This document shows positions 47,230 to 56,975 of a stretch of DNA of 64,000 nt, piece after piece. The first letter of the stretch is position 1, and each line of letters starts with the position of its first letter. Source of the DNA: Frankia casuarinae (GTDB taxonomy: Bacteria; Actinomycetota; Actinomycetes; Frankiales; Frankiaceae); assembly GCF_000013345.1 (NCBI RefSeq), contig NC_007777.1:62001-126000 (forward strand), in the 5' to 3' direction. The notes under the pieces were generated by a model. That model was not told where the DNA came from, searched no databases, and saw only the letters and a list, made by a program, of their open reading frames with translations. The translations under genes and the position numbers were made by a program.

Positions 47230-48144
47230 GTGGCTCTGCCTGATTTCTTCGTGATCGGTGCTCCCGACGCGGGTACGGAGGTCCTGCACGAGGAACTCGG
47301 CCGCCATCGATCCGTCTTCATGTCCGAGATCCCGCAACCGGGGTACTTCCTGGCCGGGCGCATCCTGGAAAGCGGGCTCGACGTCACCACGGCAGGCCGG
47401 GCCGGCGTCGTCTGTTCCGTTTGGGACAAAGCCGGCGGGAGTGCCGGTCGTCCGGGCTGTGTGGCTCGCGCCGGGCCGGGCGAGCGATCACCTGTCCGTC
47501 GGCGATCCGACTACGAGGCGCTGTTCGACGCGGCTCCGGCGGGTGCGGTGCGCGGCGAGAGCACCCCGTACTATCTCGCCGACTTCACGGCGCTGCGGCA
47601 TATTCACGAACTGCTTCCCTACGCGAAGCTCATCGTCGTTCTTCGTGATCCGGTGGAGCGGGCCTATGCGAACTGGGTCCGGATGCGGCTGGCCGGTCTT
47701 GAGGACCTCGACGATTTCGAACGTGCCGTGGCCGCCGAGGCCGCCCGGACGGCCGCGTGCTGGCCATGGCCGTGGCGCTACCTGGCCCTGGGCAGGTACG
47801 GCACGCAGCTGCAGCGGCTGTTCACGCTGTTCCCCCGCGAGCAGGTACTCCTGACGGCGCACCGCGATCTGATCGGGGATCCCGCCGCCGTCATTCGACG
47901 GGCCCACGGTTTCCTGGGGGTCAAGCTGGGGGTCAAGCTGGGGGTCGAGCGCCGAGGCCGTCCCGGGCCACCCGGGACGTCCGTGCCGACGCCCCCGTCC
48001 GTGCCGGCCTTCCCGGCCCCCCGGCTGGATCCGGCGATCGGGGCCCGGCTGCGGGACGGGTTCCGTTCCGATATCGCCCTGCTGAGCGACGTGACGAGAC
48101 GCCGGTTCGACGAGTGGCTCGTCGAACCGGCGGACGACTCCTGA
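47230..48144 (+). CDS. Sulfotransferase-family protein
   Basis: A 304-residue protein of the PAPS-dependent sulfotransferase fold. LPDFFVIGAPDAGTEVLHEELGRHRSVFMSEIPQPGYF corresponds to the 5'-phosphosulfate loop and RGESTPYYL...IVVLRDPVERAYANWVRMR to the 3'-phosphate site (RDPVxRAxSxW). The 5' loop usually reads xPRSGTT or PKxGTT; here it is APDAGTEVL, lacking the basic residue, so activity may be altered or absent. GTG 47230 follows AGGAG. A 12-bp repeat adds GVKL units (about 47915-47950). Other in-frame starts upstream are unlikely. Confidence 0.75.
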   Translation: MALPDFFVIGAPDAGTEVLHEELGRHRSVFMSEIPQPGYFLAGRILESGLDVTTAGRAGVVCSVWDKAGGSAGRPGCVARAGPGERSPVRRRSDYEALFDAAPAGAVRGESTPYYLADFTALRHIHELLPYAKLIVVLRDPVERAYANWVRMRLAGLEDLDDFERAVAAEAARTAACWPWPWRYLALGRYGTQLQRLFTLFPREQVLLTAHRDLIGDPAAVIRRAHGFLGVKLGVKLGVERRGRPGPPGTSVPTPPSVPAFPAPRLDPAIGARLRDGFRSDIALLSDVTRRRFDEWLVEPADDS

Positions 48145-48201
48145 CTATCATCCCGGCCGCGAGCAGCCCGGCCGCGAGCCGAGAGGGTAGCGTCGAGCGG
48201 G

Positions 48202-48540
48202 ATGAGCGTCTCAGCAAGCAGCGATTCCACGGGTGGTGCGCACGCCCCCGAGGTACCGCCCGTCCCGGAGGGCGGCGAGCCCGCCGCGACAACCCGCCCG
48301 TCCGCGCCCGAACCGTTGCCCTACGACGGGGTCGCCTCCGTCGCGGTGGGAACCGTGCTGTGGGCCATCGCCGCGCTGGTCATGGCGTTCTTCCTCGACG
48401 AGCTGCGGGGCGACGGCCGGCTCTGGTGGTTCGCGACGGCGATCTGCGGCTTCGTCCTCGGGCTCGCCGGCCTGTGGATCGTGATCCGCCGCCGCAACCG
48501 GCTGCGGGCGCGGGGAAACCCTGACCACGCGGATCGATAG
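48202..48540 (+). CDS. DUF2530 small membrane protein
   Basis: A 112-residue protein with two helices (VAVGTVLWAIAALVMAFFL and WFATAICGFVLGLAGLWIVI) followed by a basic RRRNRLR tail. The YDGVASVAVGTVLWAIA ... GRLWWFATAICGFVLGLAGLWIVIRRRNR pattern is the DUF2530 family, confined to actinobacteria. ATG 48202, with AGCGGG upstream. Function unknown. It is convergent with the large ATPase gene. Confidence 0.8.
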   Translation: MSVSASSDSTGGAHAPEVPPVPEGGEPAATTRPSAPEPLPYDGVASVAVGTVLWAIAALVMAFFLDELRGDGRLWWFATAICGFVLGLAGLWIVIRRRNRLRARGNPDHADR

Positions 48541-48568
48541 TCCGGCGACCGGAACCCAGCGGCGCGGC

Positions 48569-51500
48569 TCAGGTCTCGTCGAGGTCGTCCTCCGCGGCTC
48601 GGAAGGCGGCACCGTCGGGGTCGCGCAGCGCCGCGGCCAGCGCATGCCGCCGGTCCCACTGCCCGCCGCGCCAGGCCAGGGCCCGCGCGAGCGCGTCCGA
48701 GCCGGCCTCGGCATCCACGTGGATCTCGCCGCCGATCCCGCCGAGTACCCGCCAGGGCACCCGGGTTGGCCTGCCGGCGAGATCCTCGACCAGCAGCGGG
48801 TCGTGAACCCGGTACGGTGTGCCGTCCGGTGCCTGCCGGGCCTCGCCGGGGCCCGCCGAGGCGATCTCGCAGGTGCCCGCCTCGGCGGTGAGGCGCACGC
48901 CGAGGACGTGGGCCACCTCGGCCGCCCGGTCCAGCGGGAGACGCAGCCCGAAGCGGTCCGCGCCGAGCAGCCCCAGCATGTCCGGTGCGTCCACCACGAC
49001 GACGTCGGCGCAGGCCCGGACGCCGTCCGGGGTGCGGACGGTCAGCGGCGGGTCGAACCGCCCGTCGTGGGCGGAACCGTCCGGCGCCGTCAGGACCCGG
49101 GCCACCGCGTCGACCGCGGCGATGTACAGCGTGCGAGCCGCGGGCCACGGCACGTCCCGGTCAACGTCGCCCAGCCGGTCGAGCAGGTCCATCACCGCGC
49201 CCAGGTCGCCGAGGACGTCCTCCAGCGTCAGCCGGCAGCCGAGGTGGCGCAGGAACTCGTCGTCGACCCCCGGGAGCGGTGCCGCCGGCGCGAACAGCCC
49301 GGTGAGCAGGGGGTCCGCGTCGGGTAGGACGAGCTCGCCCGGAGGCAGAACCCTGCTGTCCCGGTGCGCCGGGTGTTCCGCGGAGCGCTCCGCCGGGTGT
49401 TCCGCGGAGCGGGGCACCCGGCCGTCGCCACCGACGGGCAGCACCGCGTGCCGCGCCAGCCACCAGCGCGTATAGGACGGCTCGGGGGCGAACACGATGT
49501 CCCGCAACGGTGGTCGGGCGAGCTCGGCGAGCGCCTCGGGCCAGGCGGTCCGGTCGACGAGTTCGAGGTCGCGTACCGCCGCGAACACCCCGATCATGGC
49601 GGGTGCCGGTGGCCCGCCGGGAGGCGGCCGACGCAGGTTCGCCGAGCCGCCCGGCGCGCCGTGGTCGTCCGCCGCGACGTCGTCAACCCAGATGTCGCTG
49701 TCGTCGAGGTCAAGCAGGATCTGCTCGTCGGGATCCAACGGCAGGTCGTGGGCGTGCAACACCCCGAAGGTGCGCAGCACACCGACCTTCGCCAGTACCT
49801 CGGCGGGCCAGGCCCGCGCGACCTCGGCGCTCAGGGTGCCGAAGGGCGCGTCCTCGGCGAGCACCCGATCCAGGGGGCCTCCCTGGATCAGCAGCTCGCC
49901 GGCCGGGGTGAAGTCACCGTCGCCGTCCGGCAGCAGCAGCTCGTCGAGCCAGCTCAGGTCGGCCGCGGACTCCTCGCCCGCGTCCCGGACCAGCGCCAGC
50001 ACCGCGTTCGCCAGGGCGGTGAGATCATCGGGATCGTCCTCCGGATCGGCGTCCAGGACCGCCTCGCGTACCGCCGCATCCCTTAGGACACCCGCTGGAG
50101 TGCCCTCAAGCGCGCCGAGGGTGCGCAGGGCATCCCGCGCCGCGTCCTGGGCGCAGGCGTCGGGATGCACGACCCGCAGCGGCAGCCCCGATCGGGCCAG
50201 CGCGACGATGTCGAGGTCGGCGGTGGGCAGCAGGGTCCCACGCGGACCGGTGACCATCCGCGTCCGCAAGGCGCTGGACCCGGCTGCCCCGCGCGGCTCG
50301 GTGTCCTCCCAGGGCGCGGGAACCTCCGTGACCGGTACCGGAAGCGCGCCGAGCGCATCCCGGTCCGGCGCCCCGACCAGGAGCGGATAGAGACGTCCCC
50401 ACCAGTGTGGCGGGCGGGGCACCCCGGAGAGCAGCTCGACTAGGGCGGCGCTGTCCACCCGTCGAACGCCCAGGGCGGAGAGTGCGGTACGCCACCGGCG
50501 GGCCGCATAGGCCGCCGGGAGCAGGCCGGGAACCTGCCCATCGACCTTCGCCGCGACGGTGTCGTCGCTATCCGGACCCGCCCCGTCCGTGCCGGCGATC
50601 TCGGCCGGGTCGGCCTCGGTCCAGGCCTCGGCCGGGTCGGCTCCGCAGGAGCGCAGCAGCTCGGTGACCGCATCGGTCGCGGGGCCGAGATCGCAGACGG
50701 AACAGTCCCGGCCACGCAGACCGGCGGGCAGCATCGCCGCGTCCGGGAGAAGTCGGGTCAGCACGTCCCGTAGCCTGCCGTCGACTTCGCCCACCGGCAG
50801 CCCCGTCGGCACGAGGGCCAGCGCGGCCAGCGGGTCGCCGGGTGTCTCGTCTGGGTTCCTGCCGGCGTCTGGGTTCCTGCCGGCGTCTGGGTTCCTGCCG
50901 GCGTCTGGGTTCCTGCCGGCGCCCAGGTATTCGGCCAGCGCCACGGTGGCCGCGCTCAGCTGATCGGTGAGCCAGTCTCGTAACGGACCCGATACCGTGT
51001 GTCGACGCGAGGGATCCAGTGGCAGCTCGACGCTCGCCAGGATCGGCAGCGAGATCGGTTCGTCCGTCGGCTGAGGTGCCCGCACGACCCGGGCGACGCC
51101 CTCGGGCCATCCGCCGTCGCGGACCATGACCCGGGCGGTGAAGCGGTTCCGGCCGCGCTCCTCTACCGGGCGGTCGGCCAGCAGGTTGGCCGGGATCACG
51201 CCGCTACGGGCGATGCCGCGCCAGCGCTCGCCGTCGAGATCGGCGATCTCCACGCGGGTCGCCGTCACGCCCGGCGCGGGCTGGGATGAGCCGCCCCCGC
51301 GGATCCATCGACAGGTGATCGTCCGAACGGCTCCGTCGACGTCAACCACGATCTCGCTGGGACCGCCGAGGACGAGCGGCAGGGTCGGATCGAGCCCGGC
51401 CAGCAGATCCCGGGCCGCCGTGGCCGCCGCGACGTCCCGCAGCGGGAGGCGGATCACGGTGTCGTACCCGTCCGGCGGTGCGGGCGGCGCGGGAAGATCG

Positions 51501-52120
51501 AATGGCAGCCGGAGGATGGGTACCGCCCCGTCGCGCCGGGCCAGTTCTTCGGTCAGGCCCGGCGCCGGCGTCGTGGTGCCGGCGCAGCCCACCCCCGCGG
51601 CCGTCACGGCCTTGATCACCCTGCTCTTCGACCAGGTGACTCCGGACGCCCTCCCGCCCGGGCGGGACCGGGAGACGATCGAGGGATCGTCGCTCACCGC
51701 GAGCACTGCGGCGAACCCGGCGCCGAACCGCCCTACCGACGTGGTGTCCCGTTTCGCCGAGGCACGCAGGGTCGACAGCGCCTCCACCCCCGCCGGGCTC
51801 AGCGGTGCCCCCGTGTTGGCGATCTCCAGCAGGCCCCCGGGACCGGCGCCGGTCTTCGAAGCATCCGGAGCATCCGACTCCGAAGCGGAGGTGCGCAGCC
51901 GCAGGTACACCCGGGCCGGGACGCCGGCCTCACGCGCGGCGTCGACCGCGTTCTGCACAAGTTCGACGACGAGGCGGTCGCGGTAGGCGCCGAGAGCCGC
52001 GTCCTCCTCGGCATTGGCGTCTTCCCGGAAGCGGGCCGGGGAGGCGGCCCAGGCGTCAAGAACCCGCTGCCGGATCGCGGCGGTTGCGTACTCGTCGGCG
52101 GGAGCGCGCGGGATCGTCAC
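48569..52120 (-). CDS. Sacsin/HSP90-like GHKL ATPase, large protein
   Basis: A protein of about 1183 residues. The N-terminus is a GHKL (Bergerat) ATPase: N-box ELVQNAVDAAREAG (53-66), LLEIANTGAPLS as G1, GRFGAGFAAVLAV as G2. Layout resembles the sacsin N-terminal ATPase-like proteins conserved in actinobacteria. The rest is acidic, Leu/Asp/Pro-rich and has no domain I can name. The NPDAGR hexapeptide is repeated four times (50849-50920), and an 8-residue unit twice (49367-49414). GTG 52120 with GGACGG 6 nt upstream. Probably a chaperone-like ATPase; the frame 5' of the start is not coding. Confidence 0.8.
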   Translation of the reverse strand: MTIPRAPADEYATAAIRQRVLDAWAASPARFREDANAEEDAALGAYRDRLVVELVQNAVDAAREAGVPARVYLRLRTSASESDAPDASKTGAGPGGLLEIANTGAPLSPAGVEALSTLRASAKRDTTSVGRFGAGFAAVLAVSDDPSIVSRSRPGGRASGVTWSKSRVIKAVTAAGVGCAGTTTPAPGLTEELARRDGAVPILRLPFDLPAPPAPPDGYDTVIRLPLRDVAAATAARDLLAGLDPTLPLVLGGPSEIVVDVDGAVRTITCRWIRGGGSSQPAPGVTATRVEIADLDGERWRGIARSGVIPANLLADRPVEERGRNRFTARVMVRDGGWPEGVARVVRAPQPTDEPISLPILASVELPLDPSRRHTVSGPLRDWLTDQLSAATVALAEYLGAGRNPDAGRNPDAGRNPDAGRNPDETPGDPLAALALVPTGLPVGEVDGRLRDVLTRLLPDAAMLPAGLRGRDCSVCDLGPATDAVTELLRSCGADPAEAWTEADPAEIAGTDGAGPDSDDTVAAKVDGQVPGLLPAAYAARRWRTALSALGVRRVDSAALVELLSGVPRPPHWWGRLYPLLVGAPDRDALGALPVPVTEVPAPWEDTEPRGAAGSSALRTRMVTGPRGTLLPTADLDIVALARSGLPLRVVHPDACAQDAARDALRTLGALEGTPAGVLRDAAVREAVLDADPEDDPDDLTALANAVLALVRDAGEESAADLSWLDELLLPDGDGDFTPAGELLIQGGPLDRVLAEDAPFGTLSAEVARAWPAEVLAKVGVLRTFGVLHAHDLPLDPDEQILLDLDDSDIWVDDVAADDHGAPGGSANLRRPPPGGPPAPAMIGVFAAVRDLELVDRTAWPEALAELARPPLRDIVFAPEPSYTRWWLARHAVLPVGGDGRVPRSAEHPAERSAEHPAHRDSRVLPPGELVLPDADPLLTGLFAPAAPLPGVDDEFLRHLGCRLTLEDVLGDLGAVMDLLDRLGDVDRDVPWPAARTLYIAAVDAVARVLTAPDGSAHDGRFDPPLTVRTPDGVRACADVVVVDAPDMLGLLGADRFGLRLPLDRAAEVAHVLGVRLTAEAGTCEIASAGPGEARQAPDGTPYRVHDPLLVEDLAGRPTRVPWRVLGGIGGEIHVDAEAGSDALARALAWRGGQWDRRHALAAALRDPDGAAFRAAEDDLDET
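50849..50920. repeat. 18-bp tandem repeat, 4 copies, coding
   Basis: Four perfect copies of GTCTGGGTTCCTGCCGGC, encoding NPDAGR units on the minus strand in the large ATPase gene. Confidence 0.95.
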
Positions 52121-52313
52121 TGGCACCCGTCCATACTCGTCTTCCTGCCCGGCAGGGCGGGGGATCGGGTCCGGCACACCGGCGCGCGCGGACAGCCGGA
52201 TATAACCGCGTACCGGTTTGTACCGGTTTGTACTAGATGTTATCGGGTGGTGCCTGGTGGTATCTGGCAGGTAGGCTATCCGGCCGGGACGCGGCGCCGG
52301 GCAGGATGGAGGG

Positions 52314-53126
52314 GTGCCACCCCGCGGACGCCGCCAGGATCCCAGGGCGACCGGTACCGAGCTGGCCGCGACGTTGGCGGACCAGTGGCAGCGGATCGTC
52401 GATGCGGTGAGTGTCCTGCCCGACGGGGCCCTCGGGGTGCCGAGTCCGCTGCCCGGCTGGACGGTCGGCGACCTCGTCCTGCACGTCTCCCGCTCCGCGT
52501 CCGCGCTCACCGAGGCCCTGGCCCCCGCGGTCCCGGCGTCCCGGCGCACGACGGATCTCGTCACGGCGAGGGATCTCGTCACCGCGAGCGGCTACCTGAC
52601 GGGCGCCGGAACCCGGACGGAGGCCGTCGCGGACACCGCCCGCTCGCTGGCGGCGAACCGTGGGCCGGCCGAGATCAGAGGCCGGCTGGCCGGCGAGGTG
52701 TCGGCCGCGGTGGCCGCCATGGCCGCGGTGACTCAGGAAGCGGTGGTCCCGACGCCGGGCGGCCCAATGCGACTGGCGGAGTTCCTGCGCACCCGAGCGG
52801 TCGAGGCGGTGGTGCACGGCCTCGATCTAGGCGTCACGCCGGTCCGGGATGCGCTCAGGGCGGCGACGAAGGTGTTCGCGGAGATGTTCGCCGAGCGGGC
52901 ACCCGGACGCTCGGTGGAACTGCGGGTGCCGCCGTTCACAGCCGTGCAGATCGTCGAGGGTCCACGCCATACCCGGGGCACACCGCCGAATGTCGTCGAG
53001 GCCGAACCCGTCGCCTTCGTCCTGCTGTGCGCGGGCCGCCTGCCGTGGGCCGAGGCGGTGGCCGACGGCCGGGTCGCGGCCAGCGGCGAGCGCGCCGACC
53101 TCAGTTCCTACCTGCCCCTCCTGTAG
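52314..53126 (+). CDS. Mycothiol-dependent maleylpyruvate isomerase-like / sterol carrier family protein
   Basis: A 270-residue protein of the DinB/MDMPI fold with SCP2-like C-terminal half. The metal triad is visible: His57 (GDLVLHVSR), Glu164 and His168 (AVEAVVHGLD). GWTVGDLVLH is the family signature (PGWTxxDLxxH). The C-terminal half (RSVELRVPPFTAVQIVEGPRHTRGTPPNVVEAEPVAFVLLCAGRLPWAEAV) matches the 'sterol carrier family protein' found beside purF in actinomycetes. A tandem 18-bp duplication (52553-52588) gives DLVTARDLVTAS. GTG start directly behind GGAGGG, so spacing is tight. Confidence 0.85.
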   Translation: MPPRGRRQDPRATGTELAATLADQWQRIVDAVSVLPDGALGVPSPLPGWTVGDLVLHVSRSASALTEALAPAVPASRRTTDLVTARDLVTASGYLTGAGTRTEAVADTARSLAANRGPAEIRGRLAGEVSAAVAAMAAVTQEAVVPTPGGPMRLAEFLRTRAVEAVVHGLDLGVTPVRDALRAATKVFAEMFAERAPGRSVELRVPPFTAVQIVEGPRHTRGTPPNVVEAEPVAFVLLCAGRLPWAEAVADGRVAASGERADLSSYLPLL

Positions 53127-53383
53127 ATGCGGGTTGGCTGGTCCGGATGATCTACCAGGGACGATCTGGTCCGTCCGGGCATGCGCGCACAACGGCCGAT
53201 GCGCGTCCTCACTGCTAGCGTGGTGGAAGGTAGCTGCCGGGGTGAGGCGGTGGTCGGAGTGGTCGGCGCGTCTCGGCACGTCTCGGCACGTCAGCGGACG
53301 AGCCCGGCACCTCTGTGGTCCCGCATGGTCCCGCGCGAGATCGTCCGCATTCTTCGGTGTCCCTGACCTGTCGAGGAGTCCTG

Positions 53384-55018
53384 GTGCCAGACGTCGCACC
53401 CCGCTTCGGCGCCACCCCCGGATGGGAATCAGACCTCTCCGACGAGCCGGGGCCGCGTGACGCCTGCGGTGTGTTCGGGGTGTGGGCGCCCGGTGAGGAC
53501 GTGGCGAACCTGGCCTACTACGGTCTGTACGCGCTGCAGCACCGCGGGCAGGAGGCTGCCGGCATCGCGGTCGGGGACGGTCGGACCGTGGTGGTCTTCA
53601 AGGAACTGGGGCTTGTCGCTCAGGTCTTCGACGAGGTCACCCTGTCCAGCCTGAGCGGCCATGTGGCGGTCGGTCACACCCGGTACTCGACGACGGGCTC
53701 CTCCACCTGGGAGAACGCCCAGCCGTCGTACCGCACCGCCCGCTTCGGCGGCCCCATCGCGCTCGGGCACAACGGCAACCTCACCAACATCGTCGAGCTC
53801 GCGCGGACGCTCGGCGCGGAGCGGGACCGCCTGCGGGCGACCACCGACTCGGACCTCATCACCGCCATGCTCGCCGACCATCCCGGCCCGACCCTCGTCG
53901 ACGCGGCGATGGACGTGCTGCCCCGCCTGACCGGGGCCTTCTCGCTGGTCTTCTCGGACGCCTCGACGCTGTATGCCGCCCGGGACGCGCACGGGATCCA
54001 CCCGCTCGTGCTCGGCCGGCTCGACGGCCATCCCGACGGCGCGTGGATCATCGCCAGCGAGACGGCCGCCCTCGACATCGTCGGCGCCACCCTCGTACGG
54101 GAGATCGTTCCCGGCGAGCTGGTCGTCATCGACGCCGAGGGGGTGCGTTCGCGCACGTTCGCCCGGCCCGATCCGCACGGCTGCCTGTTCGAGTACGTCT
54201 ATCTCGCCCGCCCGGACACGTCGATCGCCGGACGTTCCGTGCACGCCACCCGGGTCGATGTTGGCCGGCAGCTGGCCCGCGAGGCGCCGGTGGAGGCCGA
54301 CCTGGTCATCCCCGTGCCGCAGTCCGGGGTACCCGCCGCGGTCGGCTACGCGGAGGAGTCGGGTATCCCGTTCGGTGAGGGCCTGGTCAAGAACTCCTAC
54401 GTCGGGCGCACCTTCATCCAGCCCTCGCAGACGATTCGGCAGCGCGGGATCCGGCTCAAGCTGAACCCCCTGCGGGATGTGATCGAGGGGCGTCGCCTCG
54501 TCGTGGTGGACGACTCGATCGTCCGCGGCAACACGCAGCGCGCGCTGGTGCGCATGCTGCGGGAGGCCGGCGCCGCCGAGGTCCACATCCGGATCTCCTC
54601 GCCGCCGGTACGGTGGCCCTGCTTCTACGGCATCGACTTCGCGACCCGCGCCGAGCTGATCGCCAGTGAGGCGGGCATCGAGGAGATCAGAGCCTCTCTC
54701 GGGGCCGACTCGCTGGCCTACGTCTCGTTGGAGGGCCTCGTCGAGGCCTCCCGCCAACCGGCCGGCACGCTCTGCCGGGCCTGCTTCGACGGCGTGTACC
54801 CGGTTCCGCTGAACGATTCCGACAAGCTCGGCAAGCATCGGCTGGAGGCGACGGGCGGCGCGGAGACCACCGAGGACATGATCGCCGAGGCGTTGCGGCG
54901 CGGCGTGACGCTGGGCATGAACGGTGCCGATCCCTCCCCGGACAACCACGACGCCGAGCCTGAGCCCGAGCCCGATCTTGAGTCCGAGCCCGAGCCGGCC
55001 GGGGTGAGGCCCGCATGA
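53384..55018 (+). CDS. purF: Amidophosphoribosyltransferase
   Basis: A 544-residue enzyme for the first step of purine synthesis (PRPP + Gln to phosphoribosylamine). GTG 53384 with GAGGAG 5 nt upstream. A 27-residue propeptide precedes Cys28 (DACGVFGVW), the mature N-terminal glutaminase nucleophile, as in the B. subtilis-type enzyme. GHTRYSTTGSS and GHNGNLTN are glutaminase motifs. The PRPP motif is RRLVVVDDSIVRGNTQRALV. Iron-sulfur ligands are likely WPCFYGID and CRACFDG. An acidic PE-rich tail ends the protein. Overlaps purM (ATGA). Confidence 0.97.
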   Translation: MPDVAPRFGATPGWESDLSDEPGPRDACGVFGVWAPGEDVANLAYYGLYALQHRGQEAAGIAVGDGRTVVVFKELGLVAQVFDEVTLSSLSGHVAVGHTRYSTTGSSTWENAQPSYRTARFGGPIALGHNGNLTNIVELARTLGAERDRLRATTDSDLITAMLADHPGPTLVDAAMDVLPRLTGAFSLVFSDASTLYAARDAHGIHPLVLGRLDGHPDGAWIIASETAALDIVGATLVREIVPGELVVIDAEGVRSRTFARPDPHGCLFEYVYLARPDTSIAGRSVHATRVDVGRQLAREAPVEADLVIPVPQSGVPAAVGYAEESGIPFGEGLVKNSYVGRTFIQPSQTIRQRGIRLKLNPLRDVIEGRRLVVVDDSIVRGNTQRALVRMLREAGAAEVHIRISSPPVRWPCFYGIDFATRAELIASEAGIEEIRASLGADSLAYVSLEGLVEASRQPAGTLCRACFDGVYPVPLNDSDKLGKHRLEATGGAETTEDMIAEALRRGVTLGMNGADPSPDNHDAEPEPEPDLESEPEPAGVRPA

Positions 55019-56124
55019 GCGGTGGATTGAACTCGTACCGGGCGGCCGGGGTCAACGTGGCCGCGGGCGAGCGTGCCGTCGAGCTGATGCGCGGTCACGT
55101 CGCGCGCGCGATCCGGCCCGAGGTCGTCGGTTCGCTCGGCGGATTCGCCGGCCTGTTCGCGCTGGATACGGCGCGGTACCGTCGGCCGCTGCTCGCCTCG
55201 TCGACCGACGGTGTGGGCACCAAGATTGCCGTTGCCCGGGCCCTGGACACGCACGACACCGTGGGCATTGATCTGGTCGCCATGGTTGTCGACGACCTCG
55301 TGGTGTGCGGCGCGGAGCCGCTGTTCCTGCTCGACTACATCGCGTGCGGCTCCCTGGTCCCCGCGCGCGTGGCCGAGATCGTCTCCGGCATCGCAACCGG
55401 CTGCGAGCAGGCGGGGGCGGCGCTGGTCGGCGGGGAGACCGCCGAGCACCCCGGGCTCATGGGTAGCGACGACTACGACCTGGCCGCGACGGGGGTCGGG
55501 GTCGTGGAGGCCGACGACGTGCTCGGGCCGGAGCGAGTCCGGCCCGGGGACGTGGTGGTCGCGATGGCATCATCCGGCATCCACTCCAACGGCTTCTCGC
55601 TCGTACGGCATATCTTGTTCGGTCCTGTCGATTCTGGCCAGCCCGGTGGGATTCCCGAGACCGCGCGGGAGGATCTGGAGGCATACGTCCCGTCCCTGGG
55701 GGGCACGCTGGGCACGTCCCTGCTGGTTCCGACCCGCATCTATGCTCGGGACTGCCTGGCGCTGGCCGCGGCTGTCGAGGTGCACACCTTCGCCCACATC
55801 ACCGGCGGCGGTCTCGCGGCGAACCTCGCCCGGGTCATCCCGCCGGGCCTGCTGGCCACGGTGGACCGGGCGTCGTGGTCAGTGCCCCCGATCTTCGGTC
55901 TGCTCGCCGAGCGCGGCGAGGTGACCCAGGCGGACATGGAAGCCACCTTCAACCAGGGAGTCGGCATGGTGGCGGTCTTGCCGGCCACCGCGGTCGCCGA
56001 CGCTCTCGCGCTGCTCGCCGCGCGGGACGTGCCGGCCTGGGTGGCAGGGGAGGTCGGCACGGCGGACGCTCCGGAGCCAGCCGGCGTGGCCAGGGCCCGG
56101 CTCGCCGGCCGGCATCCACGCTGA
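55015..56124 (+). CDS. purM: Phosphoribosylformylglycinamidine cyclo-ligase (AIR synthase)
   Basis: A 369-residue PurM making AIR from FGAM with ATP. Motifs: GGFAGLFAL, LLASSTDGVGTKIAVARALDTHDTVGIDLVAMVVDDLVVCGAEPLFLLDYIACG, LVGGETAEHPGL, DVVVAMASSGIHSNGFSLVRHIL, FAHITGGGLAANLARVIPPGL and FNQGVGMVAVLP. Complete. ATG overlaps the purF stop, so both are coupled. Confidence 0.97.
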   Translation: MSGGLNSYRAAGVNVAAGERAVELMRGHVARAIRPEVVGSLGGFAGLFALDTARYRRPLLASSTDGVGTKIAVARALDTHDTVGIDLVAMVVDDLVVCGAEPLFLLDYIACGSLVPARVAEIVSGIATGCEQAGAALVGGETAEHPGLMGSDDYDLAATGVGVVEADDVLGPERVRPGDVVVAMASSGIHSNGFSLVRHILFGPVDSGQPGGIPETAREDLEAYVPSLGGTLGTSLLVPTRIYARDCLALAAAVEVHTFAHITGGGLAANLARVIPPGLLATVDRASWSVPPIFGLLAERGEVTQADMEATFNQGVGMVAVLPATAVADALALLAARDVPAWVAGEVGTADAPEPAGVARARLAGRHPR

Positions 56125-56132
56125 GGCGGCCC

Positions 56133-56174
56133 GTCCGGGACAGCACGTCCGGGACAGCACGTCCGGGACAGCAC
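56133..56174. repeat. 14-bp tandem repeat, 3 copies, after purM
   Basis: Three perfect copies of GTCCGGGACAGCAC, 8 bp beyond the purM stop, followed by degenerate GTCCGGGCAGGGCAG units. Not a multiple of three, non-coding. The gap 56125-56387 holds nothing else except a weak hairpin (56304-56320). Confidence 0.9.
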
Positions 56175-56387
56175 GTCCGGGCAGGGCAGCCCCTCCGGGC
56201 AGGTTGGGCAACCTGTCCGGGCAGCCTGGGCTGATCAGGAGTGAACTGGCGAAGAAGCATGCAGCGCGGCCAACATCACGGCAGCACGTTATGGCGGTGG
56301 GAGCCCGGGCCTGAGCCCGGACGACCACCGTCGGCGACGACCACCGCGGTGAGCCTGCCGCGGTGAGCGACTACCGAAGCGACGCTG

Positions 56388-56594
56388 TCAGCGGGAGGAA
56401 CGTCGATCGTCCTCGTCGTCTGCGTAGGCGTCGTATCCGTAGTCGTCATCTACGTACGAGTCGTCGTTGTTGTTCTCGCGCGTCGAGCCCGCGCCCAGAT
56501 CCGCCTTCAATCGGTCGAGATCCATAGTGGGCGAGTTGTACTTGAGCTCGCGGGCGACTTTCGTCTGCTTGGCCTTAGCTCGGCCGCGCCCCAT
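56388..56594 (-). CDS. DUF3073 protein
   Basis: A 68-residue protein: MGRGRAKAKQTKVARELKY with a basic N-terminus, a middle DLDRLKADLGA segment and an acidic, Asp/Tyr-rich tail. This is the actinobacterial DUF3073 family, regularly found after purM. GAGGGGG lies before the ATG. Function unknown; the basic/acidic split suggests a nucleic-acid or protein binding role, which is inference. Confidence 0.9.
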   Translation of the reverse strand: MGRGRAKAKQTKVARELKYNSPTMDLDRLKADLGAGSTRENNNDDSYVDDDYGYDAYADDEDDRRSSR

Positions 56595-56883
56595 GGCTCG
56601 ACCCCCTCGAACATGACGACGGGGACCCGCCCCGGTGCTCTCACTGTCTCGTGCTTCCCGAGACTACAGGGACCGGAGGCTTCTCGGCACGCCAACCCGA
56701 CAGTTGCCTGTCCCCGGACAAGGTGTCCGCGATCGGAAACGGTGTATGAACCCGCTTGTCCGGTGGGTTCGATCGGGGATATCCGCTCGTCCCCGCCGTC
56801 GGCGGCCCGTTTGACGGGGCCTGGATGTGATCACCGTCACCTGTTCCCATTGACGTTCAGGCCTCCGCCGGGCGGGTGATCGT

Positions 56884-56951
56884 GCCTCGCCTCACGGTGT
56901 GCCTCGCCTCACGGTGTGCCTCGCCTCACGGTGTGCCTCGCCTCACGGTGC
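56884..56951. repeat. 17-bp tandem repeat, 4 copies
   Basis: Four copies of GCCTCGCCTCACGGTGT (last base of the fourth differs), 24 bp from the dehydrogenase stop. Length 17 is not a multiple of three, consistent with a non-coding position. The rest of 56595-56883 has no supported gene. Confidence 0.95.
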
Positions 56952-56975
56952 GTCTCGCCCCATCCGCGGTCGGCG

